A DNA stretch of 64,000 nucleotides from Roseomonas alba (GTDB lineage Bacteria > Pseudomonadota > Alphaproteobacteria > Acetobacterales > Acetobacteraceae), in assembly GCF_019430885.1 (NCBI RefSeq), contig NZ_JAHYBZ010000013.1:42281-106280 (forward strand), read 5' to 3'. Under the pieces are notes generated by a model that had not been told where the DNA came from, made no database searches, and saw nothing but the letters and a program-made list of their open reading frames with translations. The position numbers were made by a program, and so were the translations under genes. Position 1 is the stretch's first letter; each line of letters begins with the position of its first letter. This document shows, piece after piece, positions 8,204-16,238 of the stretch.

Positions 8204-9244
8204 TCAGCGTGGCGGGGCGCAGGACCCCCGTGGGATGTAGGTGGTGGGGCCGAGCGCGCGCTGCGGCGGCAGGCCCGGCGTCTCGATCCGCTGCAGCAGG
8301 AACTGCGCGGCCATGGCGCCGAGCGCCCCATGGTCCCATTGCACGACCGAGATCGGCGGTGCGTGGAATTCGGCGAGTTCGCTCTCCGCCCCCGCCACGA
8401 CGGACACATCGCGCGGAATCACCAGGCCGCGTTCCTGCAAGGTCCGCAACAGCCCCGGCAGCAGCGCGGTGCCGGCGACGAAGAAGGCGGTGGGCGGATC
8501 GGGCAGATCCAGCAGCCGCGCCGCCTCCTGCTCCGCATAGCCCGTGGCGAAGGAGCCGAGGCGCATCAGCGCCGGATCGGGCTCCAGACCCAGCGCCGCA
8601 TGGGCTTCCCGGAAGCCGCGCAGGCGCTCGGTCACCGGGCAGGCGACATCCGCGCCGGAGATCACCCCGATGCGCCGATGGCCCAGCGCCAGAAGATGCG
8701 CGATCGCCGCGCGCGTGCCATGGGCGTGGTCCACGCGAACGTGATCGAGGCTGTCCGGCCGCATGCGGTCCAGCAGCGTGATCGGCATCGGCGCGTCGCG
8801 CAGCATCTTGAGCAGGCGCCGGTCGCGCTCCGAGGAGGTGGCGATGACGAGCCCGTCCACCCGTCGGCGGATGAAGCTCGCCAGCAATTCCTGTTCGCGC
8901 GCGAAGGCGTGATAGGACGATGCGACCAACAGCGAGCAGCCGCGCGCATCCAGCTTCTGCTGCATCTGGTCCACGAAGCTCGCCAGGACGGGCACGGTCA
9001 GGTCGCGCACGACGCAAGCGAAGATACGGGACGGGCCGCCGCGCAGGCTCTGCGCCGCGGCGTCCGGGGAGAAGCCCAGCCGCGCCACGGCCGCCTGCAC
9101 ACGCTCCCGCAACTCGGTGCTGACATTCGCATGGCCGTTGATGACGCGGGAGACGGTGCCGACCCCCACCCCGGCCGCTTCCGCGACGTCGCGGATGGTC
9201 GGCTTTGGCTTCACGCAGCCTGCCGCCATGCGGGACCCGGCCAT
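8204..9244 (-). CDS. LacI-family transcriptional regulator
   Basis: DNA-binding repressor of the LacI/GalR family, 346 residues. The helix-turn-helix and hinge are at residues 16-65 (TIRDVAEAAGVGVGTVSRVI, then NGHANVSTELRERV). The rest is a periplasmic-binding-protein-like effector domain with family features such as DGLVIATSS, GHRRIGVISG and the C-terminal PRGSC. The hinge lacks the classic YxPN but has FSPDAAAQSLRGG in its place. Start taken at ATG 9244; ATG 9229 is a close alternative. It heads a five-gene same-strand unit with leuC, leuD, leuB and a Bug protein. LacI-family proteins bind palindromes like the GAAACGTTTC sequences seen at 6146-6155 and 16123-16132, so those are its likely targets. 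The inducer is unknown, perhaps a hydroxy-di/tricarboxylate. Confidence 0.93.
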   Translation of the reverse strand: MAGSRMAAGCVKPKPTIRDVAEAAGVGVGTVSRVINGHANVSTELRERVQAAVARLGFSPDAAAQSLRGGPSRIFACVVRDLTVPVLASFVDQMQQKLDARGCSLLVASSYHAFAREQELLASFIRRRVDGLVIATSSERDRRLLKMLRDAPMPITLLDRMRPDSLDHVRVDHAHGTRAAIAHLLALGHRRIGVISGADVACPVTERLRGFREAHAALGLEPDPALMRLGSFATGYAEQEAARLLDLPDPPTAFFVAGTALLPGLLRTLQERGLVIPRDVSVVAGAESELAEFHAPPISVVQWDHGALGAMAAQFLLQRIETPGLPPQRALGPTTYIPRGSCAPPR

Positions 9245-9342
9245 GGCTCTCCCTCTCCCGGTCCGCCATGCCGCGGCAGGACCGGCCCTGTCCCTTCCCT
9301 CCTAGGTGTTCGGCGGGCGCGGGGCAAGGCATGGGGCCGGGT

Positions 9343-10323
9343 TCAGCCATCCACCCGGATGTTCGCGTCGCGCACCACTTGGCCCCAGCGTTCCGCTTCC
9401 GCCCGCAGGAAGGCGGCGAAGACCGCCGGGTTGTAGCCCAGGCTGCTGAAGCCGTTGGTGCGTAGCGTGTCCTGGAAGGACGGGGTGTTCTGCACCTGGG
9501 ACACGGCTGCATGGACCGTCTCGGCCACCACCATCGGCGTGCGCGGCGCCGCGAGGAGCCCGATCCAGGCATCGGCGATGACCGGCATGCCCTGCTCCGT
9601 CAGGGTCGCGACATCCGGCACCAGGGAGAAGCGTTGCGCCGTGGCGACGCCGAGCATCTTCAGCCGGGCCCGCTGCGGCTGCGCCACCGCGACCGGCACC
9701 ATCATGATGTCCACCTGGTCGGCAGTGATGGCGAGCACACCCGGCCCCGCACCTTGATAGGGAACATGCGTCATCTCGGCCCCGATGGCGCGGCGGAACA
9801 TCTCGCCCGCCGCATGGGAGACGCTGGCCACACCATAGGACGCATAGGTCAGCGGCGTGGCCGACCCGCGCGCCAATTCGATGAGCTGCTGGAGGTTCTC
9901 GACCGGCAGGCCCGGCCGGGCGACCAGGGCGAAGACCACGCTGGCGATGCCGCTGACCGGCACGAATTCCGCAACATTGTAGGGCAGCCGGGAATTGGCT
10001 GCGGGCAGCACGGTATGGGTGTCGGCGGTGGCGAGCATCAGGCTGTGCCCATCCGGCGGCGAGCCCAGCAGGTTCTGCGTCGCGACCACGCCATTCGCAC
10101 CCGGGCGGTTCTCGATGACCAGCGCCTGGCCGAGCTTCTCGCCGAGCCCCGTCGCGATGAGGCGCGCCAGCATGTCGGTGGCGCCGCCGGGCGGGAAGGG
10201 CACGACGACGCGCACCGGGCGCGTCGCGTGCCAGGCCGCCTGGGCGAAGGCGGGCCGCGCCAGGGCGGGCACGGCGAGGGCCGCAGCGAGGGCGCTGCGG
10301 CGGCTGATGGTCGTTGTTGTCAT
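9343..10323 (-). CDS. Bug/TctC-type periplasmic solute-binding protein 2
   Basis: Second orphan Bug-family receptor, 326 residues. Signal peptide residues 1-28 (SRRSALAAALAVPALARPAF, cleavage near AFAQ). Family hallmarks are RPVRVVVPFPPGGATDMLAR at about 35-54, the GxPGANGVVAT loop, and HVPYQGAGPGVLA where other members have HVPYRG. It is the last gene of the hyuA-hyuB-CoA-transferase-hydratase unit, 31 nt after the hydratase gene, so it probably collects the substrate of that pathway from the periplasm. No TctAB membrane partners are nearby. It shares only the family pattern with the other two Bug proteins here; the ligand-loop residues differ, suggesting different ligands. Confidence 0.92.
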   Translation of the reverse strand: MTTTTISRRSALAAALAVPALARPAFAQAAWHATRPVRVVVPFPPGGATDMLARLIATGLGEKLGQALVIENRPGANGVVATQNLLGSPPDGHSLMLATADTHTVLPAANSRLPYNVAEFVPVSGIASVVFALVARPGLPVENLQQLIELARGSATPLTYASYGVASVSHAAGEMFRRAIGAEMTHVPYQGAGPGVLAITADQVDIMMVPVAVAQPQRARLKMLGVATAQRFSLVPDVATLTEQGMPVIADAWIGLLAAPRTPMVVAETVHAAVSQVQNTPSFQDTLRTNGFSSLGYNPAVFAAFLRAEAERWGQVVRDANIRVDG

Positions 10324-10354
10324 GGACGGTCCTCCTGTCTCGCGTGGCGGTCGC

Positions 10355-11164
10355 TCAGCGCCCGGTGAAGCGCGGCGGTCTCTTCTCGTTGAAGGCGGCG
10401 ATGCCCTCCCGCCGGTCGGCGGTGGGGATCAGTGGGTAGTAGGCCTCGATCTCGAGCTGCATGCCGGTGCGCAGATCGGCCTGAAGGCCGTGGTCGATCG
10501 CCTTCTTGGCCTGGCGGATGGCGATCGGCGCATTGCCGGCGATGCGCCTTGCGGTGGCGAGCGCCAGCCCCAGCACCTCGCCCGGCGGGCAGAGCCGGTT
10601 GACGATGCCCCAGTCCAGCGCCTCGGCGGCGGAGAAGGGTTCGCCGGTGAAGATGATCTCCTTGGCGCGGCGCGCGCCGATGCTGCGCGGCAAATGCTGC
10701 GTGCCGCCGCCGCCGGGCATGATGCCGCGCGTCACCTCGGTGAAGGCGAAGCGCGCCGTGTCCACCGCATAGGCGAAGTCACAGGACAGCATCAGCTCCA
10801 GCCCGCCGGCGAAGGCCGCGCCATTCACCGCGGCGATGAGCGGCACCGGGCAGGCGAGCAGCGCGCGCATCATGCGCTCGAACATGTAGTGCTGGCGGGC
10901 GAAGGCCTCGTCATCCATGCCGTTGCGTTCGGCGAGGTCGGCGCCGGCGCAGAAGGCGCGTTCGCCGGCCCCGGTCAGGATCACCGCGTGGCAGAGATGC
11001 GGGGCCGCTTCGAGCGCGCCGAAGAGGGCGATCAGTTCCTCGCCGAGCGGCGTGTTCATTGCGTTGGCGCGCTCGGGCCGGTTCAGCGTGACGACGAGAA
11101 GGCCCGGCTCGGCCTCCTCGACGCGCAGCGTTTCCCAGCTTCGGGCGGCAAGGACATGGGTCAC
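10355..11164 (-). CDS. enoyl-CoA hydratase/isomerase family protein
   Basis: Crotonase-fold enzyme of 269 residues that acts on acyl-CoA thioesters. The oxyanion-hole segments FCAGADL (71-77) and FAGGLEL (118-124) are present. Both catalytic acids of true hydratases can be aligned: E123 and E143 (in TEVTRGIMPGGGG). The C-terminal GIVNRLCPPGEV is also typical. The start is a GTG at 11164 overlapping the TGA stop of the CoA-transferase gene (GTGA); earlier in-frame codons read as Arg/Pro-rich shadow. Gene order CoA-transferase then hydratase suggests that an unsaturated acid is activated to its CoA ester and then hydrated. Substrate unknown. Confidence 0.9.
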   Translation of the reverse strand: MTHVLAARSWETLRVEEAEPGLLVVTLNRPERANAMNTPLGEELIALFGALEAAPHLCHAVILTGAGERAFCAGADLAERNGMDDEAFARQHYMFERMMRALLACPVPLIAAVNGAAFAGGLELMLSCDFAYAVDTARFAFTEVTRGIMPGGGGTQHLPRSIGARRAKEIIFTGEPFSAAEALDWGIVNRLCPPGEVLGLALATARRIAGNAPIAIRQAKKAIDHGLQADLRTGMQLEIEAYYPLIPTADRREGIAAFNEKRPPRFTGR

Positions 11165-12312
11165 GAACAGATCTCCCGGATCTCGTCGAGCAAATTCTGG
11201 TGTTCGCCGAGCCGTGGCGCCCGGCCGGCGGGCATGGGGCGCTGGCCATCGAAGGACACCGGCAGACCGACCGTGCCCGGCCCGCCGCCAGGCGGGGTGG
11301 CGATGATGCCGAGGGCGGCGGTCTGTGGGTCGGCCAGCGCCTCGGCCGCGCCCTTCACCGGGCCGCAGGGGATGCCGGCCCGGCGCAGCTCCTCGGACAG
11401 CGTGGCGACAGGGCGGCGGGCGATCTCGGCGGCGAGCTGCGAGATCAGCGCATCGCGGTTGCTGACGCGCGCGCCGTTGGTGGCGAAGCGCGGATCCTCG
11501 GCCAGTGCGTCGAGGCCGAGCACGCGGCACAGCCGCCCGAACAGGAGGTCGTTGCCGGCGGCGACCAGCAGCGTGCCATCCGCCGTCGCGAAGGTCTGGT
11601 AGGGCACGATGTTGGACACGCCCGAGCCGTAGCGCTGGGGCTCGGGGCCACCCGCGAGCAGGTCCGAGATCGGCACCGTCATCCAGGACAGCGCGGTCTC
11701 GTAGAGCGACACGTCCACCACGCCGCCGCGCCCGTCACGTTCCCGCCGCAGCAGCGCGGCCAGGATGCCGAGCGCGCCCCAGATGCCGGTGCCGATGTCG
11801 TTCAGCGCGACCGGCACCCGTGCCGGCGGCGCGCCGGGATGGCCATTCATGTCCATCAGGCCGGAGGCGGCCTGGATCAGCGGGTCGTAGCCCGGATCGC
11901 TGCGCCGCGGCCCAACGCGGCCGAAGGCGCCGATGTTGCAGATGACGAGGGAGGGTTTCTCGGCGAGCAGCGAGTCCGCGCCGAGCCCGGCCTCCTCCAG
12001 CGTGCCGACCTTGAGGTTCTGCAAGAGGATGTCGGCGCGGTCGAGGATCAGCCGCCGCAGCGCCGCCGCCGTCGTCGGGTCGCGCAGATCCGCCGTGACG
12101 CTCAGCTTGCCGCGGTTGACGGCGTGGAACAGCGCCGAGGCGCCCTCGATGAAGGGCGGGCCCCAGCCACGCGCATGGTCGCCCTTGCCGGCGGATTCCA
12201 CCTTCAGGACGGTGGCACCGAGATCAGCCAGGATGGCACCGGCGAAGGGACCGGCCAGGCTGTGGCCGATCTCGACCGCGAAACGCCCGGCGAGGGGGAG
12301 CGTATCAGCCAT
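11161..12312 (-). CDS. class III CoA-transferase (CaiB/BaiF family)
   Basis: Family III acyl-CoA:carboxylate CoA-transferase, 383 residues, cytoplasmic. These enzymes move CoA between carboxylic acids through an aspartyl-CoA thioester. D172, in ALNDIGTG, aligns with the catalytic aspartate of formyl-CoA transferase. The N-terminal GHSLAGPFAGAILADLGA and VLKVES are the usual family opening, and RERDGRGGVVDVSLYE follows the catalytic region. Its ATG at 12312 overlaps the hyuB end by 8 nt and its own stop overlaps the hydratase start by 4 nt, so the three genes are translationally coupled. Donor and acceptor cannot be read from the sequence. Confidence 0.92.
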   Translation of the reverse strand: MADTLPLAGRFAVEIGHSLAGPFAGAILADLGATVLKVESAGKGDHARGWGPPFIEGASALFHAVNRGKLSVTADLRDPTTAAALRRLILDRADILLQNLKVGTLEEAGLGADSLLAEKPSLVICNIGAFGRVGPRRSDPGYDPLIQAASGLMDMNGHPGAPPARVPVALNDIGTGIWGALGILAALLRRERDGRGGVVDVSLYETALSWMTVPISDLLAGGPEPQRYGSGVSNIVPYQTFATADGTLLVAAGNDLLFGRLCRVLGLDALAEDPRFATNGARVSNRDALISQLAAEIARRPVATLSEELRRAGIPCGPVKGAAEALADPQTAALGIIATPPGGGPGTVGLPVSFDGQRPMPAGRAPRLGEHQNLLDEIREICS

Positions 12313-14038
12313 CGGCGGCCGCCATCAGATTCGCCGCATCGGCCGGCGAGAGCAGGTAGTCGCGGGTCAGCGCCTCCGGCGTGACATAGCCGTCCTTCAG
12401 GTCATCGAGCAGGCGCTGCCGGTCGCGTCGCAGCGGATCGCCATAGCCGCCGGCGCCGGCGGGTTGCAGCAGCACCACGTCGCCGGTCTGGACGATCTCG
12501 TGCGGCCCCTTGGCGGGCACCAGCGTCACATCGTCCCCGCGCCGCACCTCGCAGCGGAAGGTGGACCCCGCCGCGCCGCCGAACTGGCCGAGCGGCGGGT
12601 GGATGCCACGCTCGCCGCAGGCGGTGAAGGTCGCTTCCTCATAACCCACGCGATAGACGCGGCGGGAGGCGAGGCCACCGCGCCATTCGCCCGCACCTCC
12701 GGTATCCGGGACCAGCGACCATTCCTGCACGGTCAGCGGCGAGGTCTGCTCGATGATTTCGACCGAAGTGCTGCCGGCATTGCCGACATAGACGCGCACG
12801 CCGTTCACGCCGTCCTTCGTCGCCCGCGCGCCCATGCCGCCGGCATGCGGGTCGATCACGCCGACATAGCGGCGGCCGGTCGCGGTGACGCGCGCCTCGT
12901 CCGGGTCCATGCCGCCGAACAGGCCGGAGAAGGCCCCGCAATTGCTCTGCCCGACCACCCGTTCCGGCACCGCCGGGGCCAGGGCGCGGAACAGCAGGTC
13001 GATGATGCGTGGCGAGGTCTCGGTATTGCCCGCCACCACCGAGGCCGGGAAGGCGCAGTTCACCACGCTGCCTTCGGGGGCCGCGATGGTTACCGGCCGG
13101 TAGCAGCCCTGGTTGATCGGTATGCTGACATCGGTGATGGCCTTCACCGTGAACCAGGTGCTGTTGCAGGTGACCGAGAGTGGGCAGTTGATGCCGCCGC
13201 GCGTCTGCGCGCCGGTGCCGGCATAGTCGAAATGGATGGCATCGCCCGACTTCGTCACCTTCACCCGCAGCGGGATCGGCGCGGTCGGCCAACCCGGCGG
13301 GCCGGCGACGGGTTCGAGCTCGTCCTCCGCCTCATAGACGCCATCGGGGATGGCGCGGATCGCCTCGCGCATCAGGCGCTCGGAATGATCGAGGGCGCGG
13401 CGCATCGCCTCGGCCAGTGCCGCGGGGCCGTGGCGGCGGGCGATGGCAGCGATGCGCCGGTCGCCCACCACGCAGCCGGCATATTGCGACTGGATGTCGA
13501 GCAGCCGCACCGAGGGATCCCGCGTGTTCTGCAGGATCACCGTCATCAGGTCCTCGACCGGCTTGTCGTCACGGTAGAGCAGCACCGGCGGGATGCGGAT
13601 GCCCTCGGCGAAGACGTCCCAGGTGAGGGTGGTGTAGGAGCCCGGCACCTGGCCGCCGATATCGGTCCAGTGGCCGCGCGTCATGACGAAGGCGACGATG
13701 TCGTCATCGACGAAGACCGGCCGGGTGAACTGCACGTCCGGCTGGTGGTTGCCACCGCCGAGATAGACGTCGTTGCTGACGATCACATCGCCCGGGCGCA
13801 GCCGGTCGCGCCCGATGGCCTCGACCGAGGCCTTGGTCGAGATCACCGCCGAACCGAGCATGGTCGGGATGTCGTTGCCCTGGGCGACGAGCTGCATCTC
13901 CGCGTCGAACACCGCGGCCGAGGCATCGCCGCCCGAATGCACGATCGGGCTGCCCGCGGTACGCATCATGGCGAGCTTCATCTCGCGCGCCGTGGCATAG
14001 AGGCTGGAGCGCAGGATCTCGTAGGTGACGATGTCCAT
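12305..14038 (-). CDS. hydantoinase B/oxoprolinase family protein (pair 1)
   Basis: HyuB-type subunit, 577 residues, which works with HyuA in ATP-dependent ring opening of hydantoins or 5-oxoproline, or in acetone/acetophenone carboxylase-like reactions. It starts MDIVTYEILRSSLYATAREM and has the family metal-site region SNDVYLGGGNHQPD and TRGHWTDIGG at about 95-135. The C-terminal glycine-rich PAGAGGYGDPLRRD is diagnostic. The ATG at 14038 shares one base with the hyuA stop (TGATG), so the subunits are coupled. Downstream coupling to a CoA-transferase and hydratase is unusual for plain hydantoin use and hints at a carboxylase-like or acid-CoA pathway. Confidence 0.92.
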   Translation of the reverse strand: MDIVTYEILRSSLYATAREMKLAMMRTAGSPIVHSGGDASAAVFDAEMQLVAQGNDIPTMLGSAVISTKASVEAIGRDRLRPGDVIVSNDVYLGGGNHQPDVQFTRPVFVDDDIVAFVMTRGHWTDIGGQVPGSYTTLTWDVFAEGIRIPPVLLYRDDKPVEDLMTVILQNTRDPSVRLLDIQSQYAGCVVGDRRIAAIARRHGPAALAEAMRRALDHSERLMREAIRAIPDGVYEAEDELEPVAGPPGWPTAPIPLRVKVTKSGDAIHFDYAGTGAQTRGGINCPLSVTCNSTWFTVKAITDVSIPINQGCYRPVTIAAPEGSVVNCAFPASVVAGNTETSPRIIDLLFRALAPAVPERVVGQSNCGAFSGLFGGMDPDEARVTATGRRYVGVIDPHAGGMGARATKDGVNGVRVYVGNAGSTSVEIIEQTSPLTVQEWSLVPDTGGAGEWRGGLASRRVYRVGYEEATFTACGERGIHPPLGQFGGAAGSTFRCEVRRGDDVTLVPAKGPHEIVQTGDVVLLQPAGAGGYGDPLRRDRQRLLDDLKDGYVTPEALTRDYLLSPADAANLMAAADG

Positions 14039-16083
14039 CACGCGGCCTCCGCCGGGGCAAGGGTGACGACGAGGAGCGACCCCTGCGCGATCTCCGCGCG
14101 GTCGCCGGGGCCGAGGACGAGGTTGCTGCTCGCTTCCTCGACCACCGCAGGGCCGGACAGCGAGAAGCCCGTCGGCAGGTCCCGCCGGCGCCAGACCGGC
14201 AGGTCCTGCATCACCCCCTTCATCGCCACCTGGCGGCGGCGCCACGGGGCGGGTGCCGCGATCGGCTCGGCGAAGCGCAACGGGCCACGCCAGCCGGTCT
14301 CCGCGCGGGCCTCGACGCGGATGTTGTTCAACAGCACGGGCTGGTCCGGCTTGGTGAAGTTCCACAACCGGCGATGCGCTTCCTCGAAGGCCGCGCGGAT
14401 CGCGGCGGGATCGTGGGAGGGCAGGTCGATCAGGATCGAATCCGGCTGGCCGGCATACCGGCAATCGAGCCGGCGCCGGACGCTGCGCGGAATGCCGGGA
14501 TCGCGTGGCAGACCCAGGACGACCTCGGCTTCGAGCGCGGCGTAGCGATCCTCCAGCCAGGCTGCGTCCACGGCGTCGAGCGTCCGCTCCACCGCCGCCT
14601 GCCGGTCCACCTGCCGATCCGCCAGCACCATGCCGAGCGCGCTGAATAGGCCCGGCGCGGGCGGTACGACGACGCGCGGCATCTCCAGCTCGCGCGCCAG
14701 ATCGATCGCATGCACCGGCCCCGCGCCGCCATAGCAGAGATAATCGAAGCCGCGCGGATCGTAGCCGCGTTCCACGGTCAGCAGGCGCATCGACTGTGCC
14801 ATCAGCGCATTCGCGACCGCGCGCACCGCCTGCGCCGCATCGAGCACGCCGAGATTGAGCGGCCGCGCGAGATGTTCGCCCACCGCCGCCTCCGCCGCCG
14901 CGCGGTCGAGGCGGAAGCTGCCTTCGAGGAAGGTCTCGGCATCGATGTGGCCGAGCAGCAGGTTGCAGTCCGTCACGGTCGGCCGTGTGCCGCCGCGGCC
15001 ATAGCAGGCCGGGCCGGGATCGGCGCCGGCGCTCTGCGGGCCGATGCGCACGCCGCCGCCGGCATCGACCCAGGCGATGGACCCGCCGCCGGCGCCGATG
15101 CTGTCGATGTCGATGCTCGGCGTGCGCACGGCATAGGAATGCAGTAGTGCCTGGGTGCGCAGCTCCGGCCGGCCCTCGCGGATCAGCGAGACATCGAAGG
15201 TGGTGCCGCCCATGTCGCCGAGGATGGCGTCCTGCCTCCCGGTCGCCTCGGCGAGGCGCATCGCCGCGCTGACGCCCCCGGCCGGGCCGGATTCCAGCAG
15301 CAGCACGGGGCGCGCGGCGACGGTCTCGGCTTCGGCGAGGCCGCCATTCGATCCCATGAAGAGCAGCTCGCCGCGGAAGCCTTCCGCTGCCAGCCCGTCG
15401 CCGAAGGCGCCGATGTAGCGCGCGCAGACCGGGCCCAGCATGGCGTTCATCACCGTGGTGCTGGTGCGCTCGTACTCGCCCTGCTGCGGGTTCACCTCAT
15501 GCGAACAGGTGATGAAGAGGTTCGGCAGCGCGGCGCGCAGGATCTCGGCCGCACGCTGTTCATGCGCCGGATTCACCTGGGCGTGGAGGAAGGCGATGGC
15601 CACGGCCTCGACCCCGCTGCGGGCGATGCGCGCGGCGATGTCCGCGAGCGCCGCCTCATCCGGCGCCTGGACAACATTGCCGCGCCAGTCGAGCCGTTCC
15701 GGTACCTCGTAGCGCCAGCGGCGCGGCACCAGCGGCTTCGGGTTGTCGAATTGCAGATCATACAGATCGGCGCGGTCATGGCGTGCGATGCGACGCAGTT
15801 CGAGCAGGTCCCGGAAGCCCTGTGTGGCCAGCAAGGCGGTCGGGGCGCCGGTGCCCTCGACGACCATGTTCGTCGCCATGGTCGAGCCATGGCCGATGAA
15901 GCCGATCTCATCGGGCGCGCAGCCCGCCACCTCCAGGATGCGCCGGAAGCCGGCGATGGCGCCGATGACGCGGTTCGCCGGTGTCGTCGGCACCTTCGCG
16001 GTGTGCACGCGGCCGTCTTCTTCGATCAGGACGACATCCGTGAAGGTGCCGCCCACATCGATCCCGATGCGCTTCAAGACCAT
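14038..16083 (-). CDS. hydantoinase A/oxoprolinase family protein (pair 1)
   Basis: HyuA-type ATP-binding subunit, 681 residues. The acetate/sugar-kinase-like fold is marked by IGIDVGGTFTDVV at residues 6-18, ILGDMGGTTFDVSLI near 280, GAGGGSIAWVD, and SAGADPGPACYGRGG, all standard for the family. ATG at 16083 is used, but GGAGG lies only two bases before it; the in-frame TTG at 16077 (LKRIGIDVGG) is 8 nt from that Shine-Dalgarno sequence and may be the real start. First gene of a five-gene unit (hyuA, hyuB, CoA-transferase, hydratase, Bug). A GAAACGTTTC palindrome 40-49 nt upstream suggests repression by the LacI-type protein encoded at 8204-9244. Confidence 0.92.
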   Translation of the reverse strand: MVLKRIGIDVGGTFTDVVLIEEDGRVHTAKVPTTPANRVIGAIAGFRRILEVAGCAPDEIGFIGHGSTMATNMVVEGTGAPTALLATQGFRDLLELRRIARHDRADLYDLQFDNPKPLVPRRWRYEVPERLDWRGNVVQAPDEAALADIAARIARSGVEAVAIAFLHAQVNPAHEQRAAEILRAALPNLFITCSHEVNPQQGEYERTSTTVMNAMLGPVCARYIGAFGDGLAAEGFRGELLFMGSNGGLAEAETVAARPVLLLESGPAGGVSAAMRLAEATGRQDAILGDMGGTTFDVSLIREGRPELRTQALLHSYAVRTPSIDIDSIGAGGGSIAWVDAGGGVRIGPQSAGADPGPACYGRGGTRPTVTDCNLLLGHIDAETFLEGSFRLDRAAAEAAVGEHLARPLNLGVLDAAQAVRAVANALMAQSMRLLTVERGYDPRGFDYLCYGGAGPVHAIDLARELEMPRVVVPPAPGLFSALGMVLADRQVDRQAAVERTLDAVDAAWLEDRYAALEAEVVLGLPRDPGIPRSVRRRLDCRYAGQPDSILIDLPSHDPAAIRAAFEEAHRRLWNFTKPDQPVLLNNIRVEARAETGWRGPLRFAEPIAAPAPWRRRQVAMKGVMQDLPVWRRRDLPTGFSLSGPAVVEEASSNLVLGPGDRAEIAQGSLLVVTLAPAEAA

Positions 16084-16120
16084 TTCCTCCGGGCGTCCTG
16101 GTGGTTCGCCTGGGATAACG

Positions 16121-16135
16121 GTGAAACGTTTCCAC
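16121..16135 (-). promoter_or_regulatory. LacI-type operator-like palindrome upstream of hyuA
   Basis: The minus strand reads GTGGAAACGTTTCAC, a near-symmetric 15-mer with a perfect GAAACGTTTC core at 16123-16132. Central CG within an AAACGTTT context is the usual form of LacI-family operators. It lies about 40 nt before the hyuA start in the 155-bp divergent region, a place where a repressor would block transcription. The 12-mer GGAAACGTTTCA also occurs before leuB. Confidence 0.6.
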
Positions 16136-16238
16136 AGGCCTGCCAATGCGGTCATGCCCCGGCCAGGACCGCGCAACCCCCTGGTAAGCATTGCGCCGCA
16201 CTCTAGGATCGGTGCCGCACGGGATGGTGATTCGGACG

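Noticed and set aside
6665..9436. Very long open frame on the plus strand (over 900 codons) across leuD, leuC and the LacI gene
   Set aside because: It is antisense to well-recognised genes, is rich in Arg, Gly, Ala and His, and shows no domain; such frames are common in G+C-rich DNA.
11933..14545. Plus-strand open frame of about 870 codons across hyuB
   Set aside because: Antisense to hyuB and hyuA, low-complexity, no motif.
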